NCBI GenBank assembly: GCA_001803645.1
Contig: MHDW01000096.1
Location: forward strand, 12,485-18,392
Length of the DNA: 5,908 nt
Reading direction: 5' to 3'
DNA from: Nitrospirae bacterium GWC2_42_7
GTDB lineage: Bacteria; Nitrospirota; Thermodesulfovibrionia; Thermodesulfovibrionales; UBA6898
Position 1 is the first letter of the stretch, and every line of letters begins with the position of its first letter. Positions 1 through 5,908 of the stretch are shown here, piece after piece. Position numbers and translations under genes: made by a program. The notes under the pieces are model-generated. The model saw only the letters and a program-made list of their open reading frames with translations, did not search any database and had not been told where the DNA came from.

Positions 1-1037
1 CCCAGATACTCGAAGAGTTTTCCCGGATGCACTCCCAGTTCATCCGGGCTGTCCCAGTTCAGGAGTACCAGCAAATGAGACTCTCTGCTTTTTTTCAATA
101 CTTCGCCTCTGGGAATGAGCGGATGAAAATGTACCATGTCGGTTACTCCTAAATTCTTGGCTTCTTCAACCACACGTTCCGGCACCACCCCCCAAAAATT
201 TAGCTCAACTCTCCGTCTGTCCATCCGGTTTTCCCGTATAAGCTCGTATATTGCCTTCAGTAAAGGTTCCGGGAAATGCTTCTCCTTTATATTTCCGGCA
301 TAGGTCAATACAAATTTGTCTTTTCGCTGCGCTATCGGTACATTCCTGAAGTCGTCTTCGTCGAAGCCCAGTGTTAATGCCGATATTTTTTTGTCTTGGT
401 GGAGCTTTCTCCATTTTATGGCCCTTTCTTCGGAAACCATGACCAGGTGGTCTGCGTATTTTAACGTGTTCTTTTCATATTGCGTTTCTATTAAATGTCT
501 CAAAGCACAATAGCTGTATCTGTGGTATTGAGACCACAGGTCCCTGAAATCAGCTACCCATGGAATTTTATGTCTTAATTTCAACTTCTTGCCTATAACA
601 GCTGTTGTCCACGGGGACGATGTAGTAAATATGCATCTGATATCGTTTTCTCTCAGGATTTTGTCCGCGGCCCGCATGGCTATCCTGGTCCAGCCGTTAT
701 TGCGGTCAGGGAAAGCCAAAACTGTTTTGAGCTGATGCTGAATATAGTCCCGTACCAGATTCTTTCCTTTAGCAGGGATGGATGGATTCTGTTTGACTTC
801 AGCTTTTATCTGATTATGAGATTTTCCTCTCAAATACAAAAAAATATCGAACGGGCTGACTTCCACTATGTTCATCGATTTTTTTAAATCGTCTCTGGAC
901 CCATATGACCACTGGGGTATCAAAACTATCGGTTCCCATCCGAATTGCGGCAAGTACTTGGCAAGACCCAACGGACGTAAAGCACCCATTACATTTTCAG
1001 GCGGGAAATGGTATGCGATCATCAGGACCTTTTTCAT
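1..1037 (-). CDS. GT4-like glycosyltransferase, C-terminus cut by window edge
   Basis: The frame is open from an ATG at 1037 to the left edge, giving 345 codons with no stop, so the C-terminus is missing. The protein begins MKKVLMIAYHFPP, a usual opening of the GT-B fold donor/acceptor domain in GT4-type enzymes. Further matches are WVADFRDLW at about 160-168, a GFDEDDF hinge-like segment at 224-230, the strand-turn LTYAGNI at 244-250 that opens the nucleotide-sugar domain, and VHPGKLFEYL at 336-345, which matches the conserved donor-binding PGKxFEYL segment. GT4 enzymes transfer sugars from NDP-sugars with retention of configuration, here probably onto a lipid-linked glycan at the cytoplasmic membrane. 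The start lies 2 bases past the upstream glycosyltransferase stop and has no clear Shine-Dalgarno, suggesting translational coupling. Complete family members usually run around 400 residues or slightly more, so perhaps 60-100 residues are missing. Family call is firm; sugar specificity is unknown. Confidence 0.88.
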   Translation of the reverse strand, partial: MKKVLMIAYHFPPENVMGALRPLGLAKYLPQFGWEPIVLIPQWSYGSRDDLKKSMNIVEVSPFDIFLYLRGKSHNQIKAEVKQNPSIPAKGKNLVRDYIQHQLKTVLAFPDRNNGWTRIAMRAADKILRENDIRCIFTTSSPWTTAVIGKKLKLRHKIPWVADFRDLWSQYHRYSYCALRHLIETQYEKNTLKYADHLVMVSEERAIKWRKLHQDKKISALTLGFDEDDFRNVPIAQRKDKFVLTYAGNIKEKHFPEPLLKAIYELIRENRMDRRRVELNFWGVVPERVVEEAKNLGVTDMVHFHPLIPRGEVLKKSRESHLLVLLNWDSPDELGVHPGKLFEYL

Positions 1038-1039
1038 TT

Positions 1040-1984
1040 CTAACTGTTGCGGCTCAAAGATTTGATAAAACCCGCACACCACATCAGGGTATGTATGTTA
1101 AGCTTCAGGAGCTTTGACCTATCGACTTTTGCCGGCGGATTCATCAGCAGGCTCGATATTTTTATGAACGCACCCAAGGCCATAATGATCCTGTATATGA
1201 CCGCTCTCGCAAATCCGAAATTTTTCTTATAGAATTTGAACCTGTTAACAAGAAAAAGATGATGGGATTTAAGGGCTTTAGCTTTCGTACTCTGTCCGCC
1301 GTAATGGATGATTTCCGCACCCGAATAATAATGAACAGCTCCGCCGGATCGTCTTATACGGAAGCAAAGATCGCCATCCTCACTATAAAGGAAAAAATTC
1401 TCATCCATCAGGCCCAGTTTCACTAAGGCGTTCTTTCTCATAAGCATGAAGCAGCCGGCGACATAGGCCACAGTTTGTGTCTTATTCGGGTCGAAATGTT
1501 TAAGCTTGGCTTTCTCCATGATGAGAGCATTGCTACAGAATCGTTCCATGCCTGTCAACATTAGAAACTGAGCTCGTAGTGAATAGAATTCCGCCCCCTT
1601 CCAAGTCCGTTGCACCGATCCATCCGTATTGAGAACCCGGCATGCCACAAGATCGTTTTCGCCCTGTTCCGCAAGAAAACTCACACATCTCTCAATTGCC
1701 CCTTTTAGGATAACCGTATCCGGGTTTAGCAGAAGAACATACTCGCCTCGCGCAGCTCTTACCCCTTGGTTCGTTGCGGCTGCAAAGCCATGATTCTCCT
1801 TATTCAGGATAACCTTAACATCGGGATATTTTCGTAAAAGCATCTCTTGCGTTCCGTCGTGTGAGGCGTTATCGGCAACAATTAATTCGTATGAAATGCT
1901 CTGCGTAGTGCGCCGTATCGACTCAATGCAGGCATCGAGGAGGTCGCGTGTATTATAGCTCACAATTATTATTGATATATCCAT
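1040..1984 (-). CDS. GT2 glycosyltransferase, rhamnosyltransferase-like
   Basis: The 314-residue protein starts MDISIIIVSYN, the classic GT2 (GT-A fold) N-terminus. Motifs in order are VADNASHDGT at 36-45 (nucleotide binding), NHGFAAATNQG at 64-74, LLLNPDT at 84-90 (the DxD-equivalent NPD that binds metal and the sugar diphosphate), GCFMLMRK at 177-184, FFLYSEDGDLCFRIRRSG at 197-214 (acidic ED pair, probable catalytic base region) and IIHYGGQSTK at 225-234. This combination is typical of the WbbL/RfbF-like rhamnosyltransferase subgroup, which inverts configuration and acts on lipid-linked O-antigen or capsule intermediates. Rhamnose as donor is inferred from the subgroup, not proven. The tail has a hydrophobic, basic stretch at about 257-285 that may associate with the membrane. 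The gene begins 35 bases after the upstream methyltransferase stop without an obvious Shine-Dalgarno. It ends TAG at 1042-1040, two bases before the next start. Confidence 0.93.
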   Translation of the reverse strand: MDISIIIVSYNTRDLLDACIESIRRTTQSISYELIVADNASHDGTQEMLLRKYPDVKVILNKENHGFAAATNQGVRAARGEYVLLLNPDTVILKGAIERCVSFLAEQGENDLVACRVLNTDGSVQRTWKGAEFYSLRAQFLMLTGMERFCSNALIMEKAKLKHFDPNKTQTVAYVAGCFMLMRKNALVKLGLMDENFFLYSEDGDLCFRIRRSGGAVHYYSGAEIIHYGGQSTKAKALKSHHLFLVNRFKFYKKNFGFARAVIYRIIMALGAFIKISSLLMNPPAKVDRSKLLKLNIHTLMWCAGFIKSLSRNS

Positions 1985-2019
1985 TTGGAACCGTTGTCTG
2001 AATGTCTTTAGATCCTGGT

Positions 2020-3057
2020 CTAATTTTTTCTGGCTCTTATGCTGATAGCTCCACCACGATATATTAACTCAATCAGAATAAGACCGATTGAATAAGCTTT
2101 GTTGAGAAGTATCTTTTGTAGCCTGCTAAAATTTCTCTTTTCCCATTCCTTATTTAAGTTTTTTAAAGTTAGATCTCTCTTGTATGAACCTTTCCATTTG
2201 TATATATCTTCAATATCAAACCCTGCCTTGCTGACAAGCAGTGATAATGTTGCCGGATTAAAGTGATAAAGATGACGAGGCGCATCAATAGCGGACCATT
2301 TATCCCGGAAAAGCCTTGGTCCCAGGGACTCAATATTCGGGACTTCAATAATAATATAGCCCCCATCTTTAGTCACCCGCCATGCTTCGCGTAATGTTTT
2401 CAGAGGATTATGCATATGCTCCAGGCTATGCTTCATTGTTATAATATCGAATGATCTGTCCTGGTAAGGCAAGGTCCCTGAATCAGCAATGCTGGCATCA
2501 ATTTCATTGTTCTTGGCTTCATCAACGGCTGCTGAGTCAATATCTGTGCCGACACCTTTGATCTTTCCATCAAGAAGCCAATCATTATGAATGCCAAGAA
2601 TAAAAGAGCCGTTTCCGCAACCGACATCAAGAAGAGTTCCCTTCTTACCAACAAGACCCCATCTTTGCCTTGATATAATTTTATTTCTAAATAGTGCCAG
2701 CAGCACAGCTCCTGTCATTTGATTCAATATTTTATTTTGACTGTTATTATCTTTTTGAACATGTGCGAGCAGCGCAGACTTCGCGATTTTTTTCAATCCC
2801 GCTGACTGCTGTCTACGCGAGACAGTTTCACGCGTTTTGGCTTTTCCATGAGTATAATACTTCTCACCATAATATAGATTCATATGATCCGGATGTGGTC
2901 TCGGATTTACATAGATAAGCCCACATTCCTTGCATTTAACTATTGAAAATTGCCCATCATCTTGCGAAAACCAGTCAGTCGCAGTCATAAAAGGTAATAC
3001 TTTGTCCGATTCGCACAAATTACAGGTCACAAATTCAAGGCCGAACTCGGGCTTCAC
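2020..3057 (-). CDS. SAM-dependent methyltransferase with N-terminal zinc knuckle
   Basis: This is a 345-residue class I SAM methyltransferase (Methyltransf_23-like). The N-terminus carries CNLC at 12-15 and CKEC at 42-45, followed by GLIYVNPRP, a four-cysteine probable zinc-binding knuckle common in glycan-cluster methyltransferases. The Rossmann core follows: LLDVGCGNG at 142-150 (SAM motif I), GTDID at 170-174 (ribose-binding acidic strand), FDIITMKHSLEHM at 203-215, GGYIIIEVPN at 232-241, and APRHLYHFNP at 259-268. The histidine-rich last segment recurs in this family. Start choice: GTG at 3057-3055 gives MKPEFGLEFVTCNLC. Its G is the last base of the flippase TAG (TAGTG), which points to stop-restart coupling, and no Shine-Dalgarno is visible. 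Likely role is methylating a sugar or glycan intermediate in the cytoplasm; O- versus C- or N-methylation cannot be told from sequence. A different acceptor such as a lipid remains possible. Confidence 0.92.
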   Translation of the reverse strand: MKPEFGLEFVTCNLCESDKVLPFMTATDWFSQDDGQFSIVKCKECGLIYVNPRPHPDHMNLYYGEKYYTHGKAKTRETVSRRQQSAGLKKIAKSALLAHVQKDNNSQNKILNQMTGAVLLALFRNKIISRQRWGLVGKKGTLLDVGCGNGSFILGIHNDWLLDGKIKGVGTDIDSAAVDEAKNNEIDASIADSGTLPYQDRSFDIITMKHSLEHMHNPLKTLREAWRVTKDGGYIIIEVPNIESLGPRLFRDKWSAIDAPRHLYHFNPATLSLLVSKAGFDIEDIYKWKGSYKRDLTLKNLNKEWEKRNFSRLQKILLNKAYSIGLILIELIYRGGAISIRARKN

Positions 3058-4583
3058 TAAACGTGACGGGGCATTAAGTTGAGCTTTGCCCTCAGAAATT
3101 CCAGAGTTGTCGTGCGATCTCTCTCATCCATTACGATAAAATAACCGCCCACAAAAGCTAATAAAGAAATCGCAACAAATGACAGGACTAACGTAAAAAG
3201 AGTATTAACCCATTGTGAAAGTGGATAGGATATCACCATCATGAAGATTACGAGACCGAATGATTTTTTGAAGCCTTCATTCCACAGCCTTGAGAAACTG
3301 ATCCCGAAGAGCTTGGTCGCAATTATCCCGATAAAAAACGGGATCAGCAGATATCTATGAAGCGACCATGCCAGCGCTGCGCCGACAATGCCGAAGCTGG
3401 GGATTAAAGCAAAGCACAGAATTACGTTTATGATAGAAAATACTAACTGAAGCTTTGCAGGAAACGCCGGCTTATTGAGCCCCCGAGCCCCCTCAACCGA
3501 TATGTAAGCCCAAAAGCTTAAGATATATGCTGGGCCAATGAGCTGCAGAATAAGCGTGCCGTTTTCAGCAAATTGTTTGCCTATCCAAAAACCAAGGAGT
3601 TTGTTGGCAAAAAAGGTAAATAGCATCATAAAGGGCAGCGTAAGGATGACAATGATTTTTGTTGATCTCAAAAAAAGCTCCCGGAGCGACTCTTGTGAAG
3701 ACAGTCCGTGCAATTCACTGAACAAGGGAAAGGCCGCGTGGCTGACACTCCTGGGAATGAAGCTGACCCTTGACGCAAGCGAGTCCGGAATAACGTAATA
3801 TGTTAAGGATGAAATTGGAAGAAAAATGCCCACAAAAAATGAATTGATTCTCCCTGACAACATAACCAAAAGGCTGTCAATTGTGACCATGCTGCCGAAC
3901 CTGAATAAATCTTTCATGATACCGGCATTAAAGCCGGCGGCAATAGGAATGAAAGGAAAAGTTCTTTTAACGACAGCCACATATGTGCAAATAGAGAGAA
4001 AACTAATTATAATGTTCAAAATAACTAGTGATAAAAGGGAAAATCCGAGATAGAGAAGACATACGGACCCAATAGTCTGCAAGCTTCCGAATATAATGTC
4101 GATCTTGTTCGTTATATCAAATCTCTGCAAGGCCTTTGGTATTGCCCCGAAAACATTACAGGGCATATTTAAAAGGAAACCGACTGCGCTGAAGTAGAAA
4201 GCCCATCTGGCGGTATTCTTCAAACCGGGCGGGATTTTAAAAACTGAAGTGATAAAAAGATCAGTCAATAAATAAATCAACACTGCGCCAATCACTCCCA
4301 TCAGACAATAAACTAGCAGAGCTGAACCAATTGCTTTTTTTATTGAATCATAGTCTTTCTTTGCGTGGAATTCGGCAATAAATTTAATTATTGCCCTGCC
4401 TAAGCCTAACTCCATGAAACCAAAATACCCTATTACAACAAACATTACAGAATAAATACCATAGGCATCGACACCCAATTTATTGACTATAAATGGTGTT
4501 GTAAAAAAATGAAGCACCGTAAGCCAGAGGCTTGATGTAAGATTAAACAGTGAGTTGTTGATTATTTTATGGGATCGGTTCAT
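3057..4583 (-). CDS. Wzx-type polysaccharide flippase (MOP superfamily)
   Basis: The 508-residue protein is strongly hydrophobic, with roughly 12-14 membrane segments. Clear ones lie near 40-60, 88-108, 128-148, 183-203, 308-327, 380-395, 398-422, 440-456 and 463-485. The N-terminus reads SLFNLTSSLWLTVLHFFTTP, then NKLGVDAYGIYSV (34-46) and ELGLGRAIIKFIAEF (58-72). This is the signature arrangement of the polysaccharide biosynthesis/RfbX group. IPKALQRFDITNK at 148-160 and GIVGAALAWSLHRYL at 398-412 also fit. Such proteins move undecaprenyl-pyrophosphate-linked repeat units from the cytoplasmic to the periplasmic leaflet, so the cluster probably uses a Wzx/Wzy-type rather than an ABC-transporter export route. 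The length is slightly above the 400-480 usual for Wzx, due to a hydrophilic C-terminal tail (about 485-508). It follows a 246-bp gap and has no good Shine-Dalgarno; an AGGG lies about 20 bases before ATG. Substrate is unknown; wzx is the functional analogue, but symbols are not assignable by sequence alone. Confidence 0.93.
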   Translation of the reverse strand: MNRSHKIINNSLFNLTSSLWLTVLHFFTTPFIVNKLGVDAYGIYSVMFVVIGYFGFMELGLGRAIIKFIAEFHAKKDYDSIKKAIGSALLVYCLMGVIGAVLIYLLTDLFITSVFKIPPGLKNTARWAFYFSAVGFLLNMPCNVFGAIPKALQRFDITNKIDIIFGSLQTIGSVCLLYLGFSLLSLVILNIIISFLSICTYVAVVKRTFPFIPIAAGFNAGIMKDLFRFGSMVTIDSLLVMLSGRINSFFVGIFLPISSLTYYVIPDSLASRVSFIPRSVSHAAFPLFSELHGLSSQESLRELFLRSTKIIVILTLPFMMLFTFFANKLLGFWIGKQFAENGTLILQLIGPAYILSFWAYISVEGARGLNKPAFPAKLQLVFSIINVILCFALIPSFGIVGAALAWSLHRYLLIPFFIGIIATKLFGISFSRLWNEGFKKSFGLVIFMMVISYPLSQWVNTLFTLVLSFVAISLLAFVGGYFIVMDERDRTTTLEFLRAKLNLMPRHV

Positions 4584-4829
4584 AAGTACGAGTTATTGCA
4601 GCCCTTGATACTGTTACGGGCGGGTGATAAATCTAAAATTGCCACTCTGCGGTGACTCAGAACTAGTTTCAAAGGCCGTTGTTCCCTAATTCGATGTAAA
4701 TTGATAAGCTCCACATCTTAATTTGAACCACACGTGGTTTTATTTCGTTAGGTTCGAGTTGATTTAACTTATTTGATGTTATCGCTTTTCTGTGCATGAA
4801 AAGTATTCTCGAGGAAAGGGATACAAATG
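4584..4829. other. 246-bp intergenic gap between methyltransferase and flippase
   Basis: This gap separates two co-directional genes that otherwise sit in a tight cluster. I see no rho-independent terminator for the upstream methyltransferase and no convincing promoter for the flippase. A TTTGAAA on the minus strand (near 4667-4673) has no -10 at a usable distance. An imperfect palindrome, AACCAC-AC-GTGGTT, lies at 4726-4739 and contains CACGTG. It is followed by a T-rich run only on the plus strand, where no gene ends. A 42-codon minus-strand frame (4797-4669, starting MHRKAITSNK) is open but has no recognisable homology and only a weak GAG-type ribosome site. The gap may hold an undetected promoter or decayed sequence. 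Confidence 0.6.
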
Positions 4830-5498
4830 TCAGGCGCCTATCCAAATAATTCGATTTACAATATTTTGAATTTTTTTCCTCAAAATATAATTGTATTTAT
4901 AGCGCCTCATAAATTGCCTAATCTCCGCGTCCTCGATTTCTTTGACCCTCTTTCCGGCGATTATCGAATACAACTCATAGCCGGACAGGTCTGTTTCACT
5001 GAAGGCGTGAGGCTTTCTTGCCTTGAGTAAGACGCCTGGAGAAGATGTGTCCCGTTCAATCCTTTCTATAATGAAGTCCGAAAAAATATTGCGAATGTCA
5101 TCAACTTCGTATCTCCAGTAGTCAAAAGGATACCCGTGATATTTAAATCCTATAGACCTTGTGGTGATCAACAGAATCCCTCCTGGACAACAAAGATTCT
5201 TTATATTTGAAATTACTTTTTTCCACTCTCTCACGTGTTCCAACAGTTCAGTCGAAATCACAAGGTTAAATGAATTTCTCTCAAATTTATCAAGTAACTT
5301 CTCCGCGTTACAGATTACGTCAACACCTTCACCGGCCTCAATATCAACGCCAATATATTTAGCAGGACTTCTCGATACTATAAACGGTCGAAGGCTGCCA
5401 TTAACATTACGTGCCCCCAATTCGATGACGCTTTTGCCCTTGATCTCGTCACAGGCCAAATTTACTGTACCAAATATTATGCCGTTCGCACTACTCAT
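4830..5498 (-). CDS. Class I SAM-dependent methyltransferase, type 11-like
   Basis: This 222-residue protein has a compact Rossmann methyltransferase core. SAM motif I is the variant VIELGARNVNGS at 24-35 instead of the usual DxGCGxG. KYIGVDIEAGEGVDV at 47-61 supplies the acidic ribose-binding residue. FNLVISTELLEHV at 77-89 is the motif II region, PGGILLITTRS at 105-115 is motif III, and HGYPFDYWRY at 121-130 is a segment recurrent in methyltransferases of polysaccharide clusters. The basic C-terminus (about 195-220, RRYKYNYILRKKIQNIVNR) may bind membrane or glycan. Start is ATG at 5498 because GGGAGGG stands 10 bases upstream. Probable role is methylating a sugar residue or lipid-linked glycan in the cytoplasm. 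It is first of the recognisable genes in transcription order but is separated from the flippase by 246 bp, so it may be a separate transcript. It is unrelated in layout to the second methyltransferase, lacking the cysteine knuckle. Substrate is unknown. Confidence 0.88.
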   Translation of the reverse strand: MSSANGIIFGTVNLACDEIKGKSVIELGARNVNGSLRPFIVSRSPAKYIGVDIEAGEGVDVICNAEKLLDKFERNSFNLVISTELLEHVREWKKVISNIKNLCCPGGILLITTRSIGFKYHGYPFDYWRYEVDDIRNIFSDFIIERIERDTSSPGVLLKARKPHAFSETDLSGYELYSIIAGKRVKEIEDAEIRQFMRRYKYNYILRKKIQNIVNRIIWIGA

Positions 5499-5508
5499 AA
5501 GCTAAATT

Positions 5509-5515
5509 CCCTCCC
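5509..5515 (-). promoter_or_regulatory. Shine-Dalgarno for the first methyltransferase
   Basis: The minus strand reads GGGAGGG ten bases before the ATG at 5498. It is the only strong ribosome-binding site in the window and fixes the start of the 222-residue methyltransferase. The other four genes lack a comparable site. Confidence 0.8.
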
Positions 5516-5531
5516 TGTATCAATAATGGCT

Positions 5532-5651
5532 TCATTGTTCATATAACTCTGCAAGAATTTTATAGTTCATAAGCCTCAGTTCCAGTCCGGCAGTTCGGAA
5601 TATGTCAATGACTTTGAGACACTCCCTGTCCGCATTTAGTGTATTTTTTCC
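5532..5651 (-). pseudogene. Possible frameshifted gene tail, unrecognised
   Basis: A minus-strand frame of 39 residues runs from just after a TGA at 5654-5652 to a TGA at 5534-5532. It reads GKNTLNADRECLKVIDIFRT, then AGLELRLMNYKILAELYEQ. The charged, amphipathic-helix character looks like real coding sequence rather than a shadow, but there is no start codon except an internal ATG (residue 28). Another minus-strand frame enters from upstream: ATG at 5806, 56 codons through both 41-bp repeats, ending in LLPVSEEKIH and stop at 5638-5636. It would join this one if one A were added to the A6 run at 5644-5649. The simplest reading is the decayed 3' end of a small gene whose upstream part was overwritten by repeats. 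I do not recognise the family, and a chance open frame is possible. Confidence 0.3.
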
Positions 5652-5676
5652 TCACTCACTGGCAGTAACTTCGGTT

Positions 5677-5717
5677 TGGCGGGGTCGGGCTTTGCTATTT
5701 TGTATTTCAGTTTATGG
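5677..5717. repeat. 41-bp direct repeat, copy 1
   Basis: The copy begins TGGCGGGGTCGGGCTTTGCT and ends TTTCAGTTTATGG on the plus strand. It matches copy 2 at 40 of 41 positions, differing at base 11 (G here, A in copy 2). Its last TGG starts a further truncated unit, TGGCGGGGT at 5715-5723, so the array is partly head-to-tail with a 38-bp step. The G-rich head and A/T-rich tail stand out from the flanking sequence. Confidence 0.92.
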
Positions 5718-5733
5718 CGGGGTGGCGTGGCGG

Positions 5734-5774
5734 TGGCGGGGTCAGGCTTTGCTATTTTGTATTTCAGTTTATGG
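5734..5774. repeat. 41-bp direct repeat, copy 2
   Basis: The copy begins TGGCGGGGTCAGGCTTTGCT and lies 57 bp downstream of copy 1. A 16-bp linker at 5718-5733 separates the copies; the motif TGGCG recurs at 5715, 5723, 5728 and 5734 across the linker and repeat heads. Because 57 is divisible by three, the same 13-residue peptide (HKLKYKIAKPDPA) appears twice on the minus strand. Two copies with a short G-rich linker do not make a CRISPR. Confidence 0.92.
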
Positions 5775-5791
5775 TTCATATTTAAAGAATA

Positions 5792-5827
5792 GTTCATTGA
5801 GTTCATTGCGTTTGTAGGGTTCGTTGA
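5792..5827. repeat. Degenerate 9-bp tandem repeat, four units
   Basis: The four plus-strand units are GTTCATTGA (5792), GTTCATTGC (5801), GTTTGTAGG (5810) and GTTCGTTGA (5819). Units 1, 2 and 4 differ from one another at only one or two positions; unit 3 is worn. Read on the minus strand in the open frame the units give STN-PTN-AMN-SMN. This is a minisatellite-like block between repeat copies 2 and 3. Confidence 0.65.
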
Positions 5828-5895
5828 GTATAAAAAACTGGCAAGCCTGCACAGCCGTGAAGTGTAAAATTCAAAGGCCGAGAAAGGTTAGGCAA

Positions 5896-5908
5896 GTGGC
5901 GGGGTCAG
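5896..5908. repeat. Start of a third repeat copy, cut by the window edge
   Basis: The last 13 bases, GTGGCGGGGTCAG, are identical to the head of copy 2 with one preceding base (5733-5745), in the same orientation and 163 bp further on. The match stops only because the window ends, so a full third copy is likely but unproven. Confidence 0.6.

Noticed and set aside
205..414. 69-codon minus-strand frame
   Set aside because: It is an alternate frame inside the GT4-like gene, which is open across this whole stretch with conserved family motifs.
3538..3798. 86-codon plus-strand frame
   Set aside because: It is antisense to the flippase and has no recognisable motif.
4726..4745. Rho-independent terminator at the AACCAC/GTGGTT palindrome
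   Set aside because: The T-run follows the stem on the plus strand, where no gene ends. On the minus strand the stem is followed by CAAATT, and the stem is only five to six pairs.
5161..5505. 114-codon plus-strand frame
   Set aside because: It lies antisense to the 222-residue methyltransferase, whose motifs and Shine-Dalgarno are clear.
5559..5608. Promoter for the first methyltransferase: minus-strand TTGACA (5608-5603) and TATAAA (5564-5559)
   Set aside because: The two hexamers are about 38 bp apart, far more than the usual 16-18 bp. Neither has a fitting partner at the correct distance, and both lie inside the putative gene tail.
5677..5774. CRISPR-like repeat-spacer-repeat arrangement
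   Set aside because: There are only two full copies. The 16-bp linker is G-rich, contains pieces of the repeat itself, and is too short to be a spacer.
5602..5817. 71-codon plus-strand frame containing WRGxALLFCISVYG twice
   Set aside because: The repeated peptide is only the translation of the two 41-bp DNA repeats, whose 57-bp offset keeps the frame. There is no ribosome site, and the residue composition is atypical.
1..5908. tRNA, rRNA, riboswitch, phage or toxin-antitoxin genes
   Set aside because: I saw no cloverleaf-like, rRNA-like or aptamer-like sequence and no matching protein motifs. The gene-bearing part is explained by the glycan cluster.

Overview
The window looks like an accessory surface-polysaccharide (O-antigen or capsule type) locus of a bacterium. 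All recognisable genes lie on the minus strand, so transcription runs from high to low coordinates. The base composition is moderate, and a Wzx-type flippase sits with glycosyltransferases and methyltransferases. This is typical of a Gram-negative envelope-glycan cluster. The repeat-littered upstream end resembles intergenic debris I associate with Desulfobacterota/Nitrospirota-like genomes. That taxonomic hint is from memory, is weak, and could not be checked here.

Layout in transcription order. (1) Positions 5908-5499 hold a gene-poor stretch. It contains two 41-bp direct repeats differing at one base, the first bases of a third copy cut by the window edge, a degenerate four-unit 9-bp tandem repeat, and what may be the frameshifted tail of a broken gene. 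(2) 5498-4830 encodes a 222-residue class I SAM methyltransferase with a good Shine-Dalgarno sequence. (3) 4829-4584 is a 246-bp gap with no convincing promoter or terminator. (4) 4583-3057 encodes a 508-residue polytopic flippase of the Wzx/MOP type. (5) 3057-2020 encodes a 345-residue methyltransferase with an N-terminal four-cysteine (probable zinc) knuckle, starting on a GTG that overlaps the flippase stop by one base. (6) 1984-1040 encodes a GT2 rhamnosyltransferase-like enzyme. (7) 1037 to the left edge encodes a GT4-like glycosyltransferase whose C-terminus lies outside the window.

Proposed joint function (inference): the two glycosyltransferases add sugars to an undecaprenyl-pyrophosphate-linked repeat unit on the cytoplasmic face. 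One or both methyltransferases modify a nucleotide-sugar precursor or the growing glycan. The flippase moves the finished lipid-linked unit across the inner membrane. Tight spacing from flippase to GT4 argues for one transcript with translational coupling. The polymerase (Wzy), chain-length regulator, initiating transferase and nucleotide-sugar synthesis genes are not in this window.

I found no evidence of a previously undescribed system. The least explained part is the repeat block and broken reading frame at 5532-5908.
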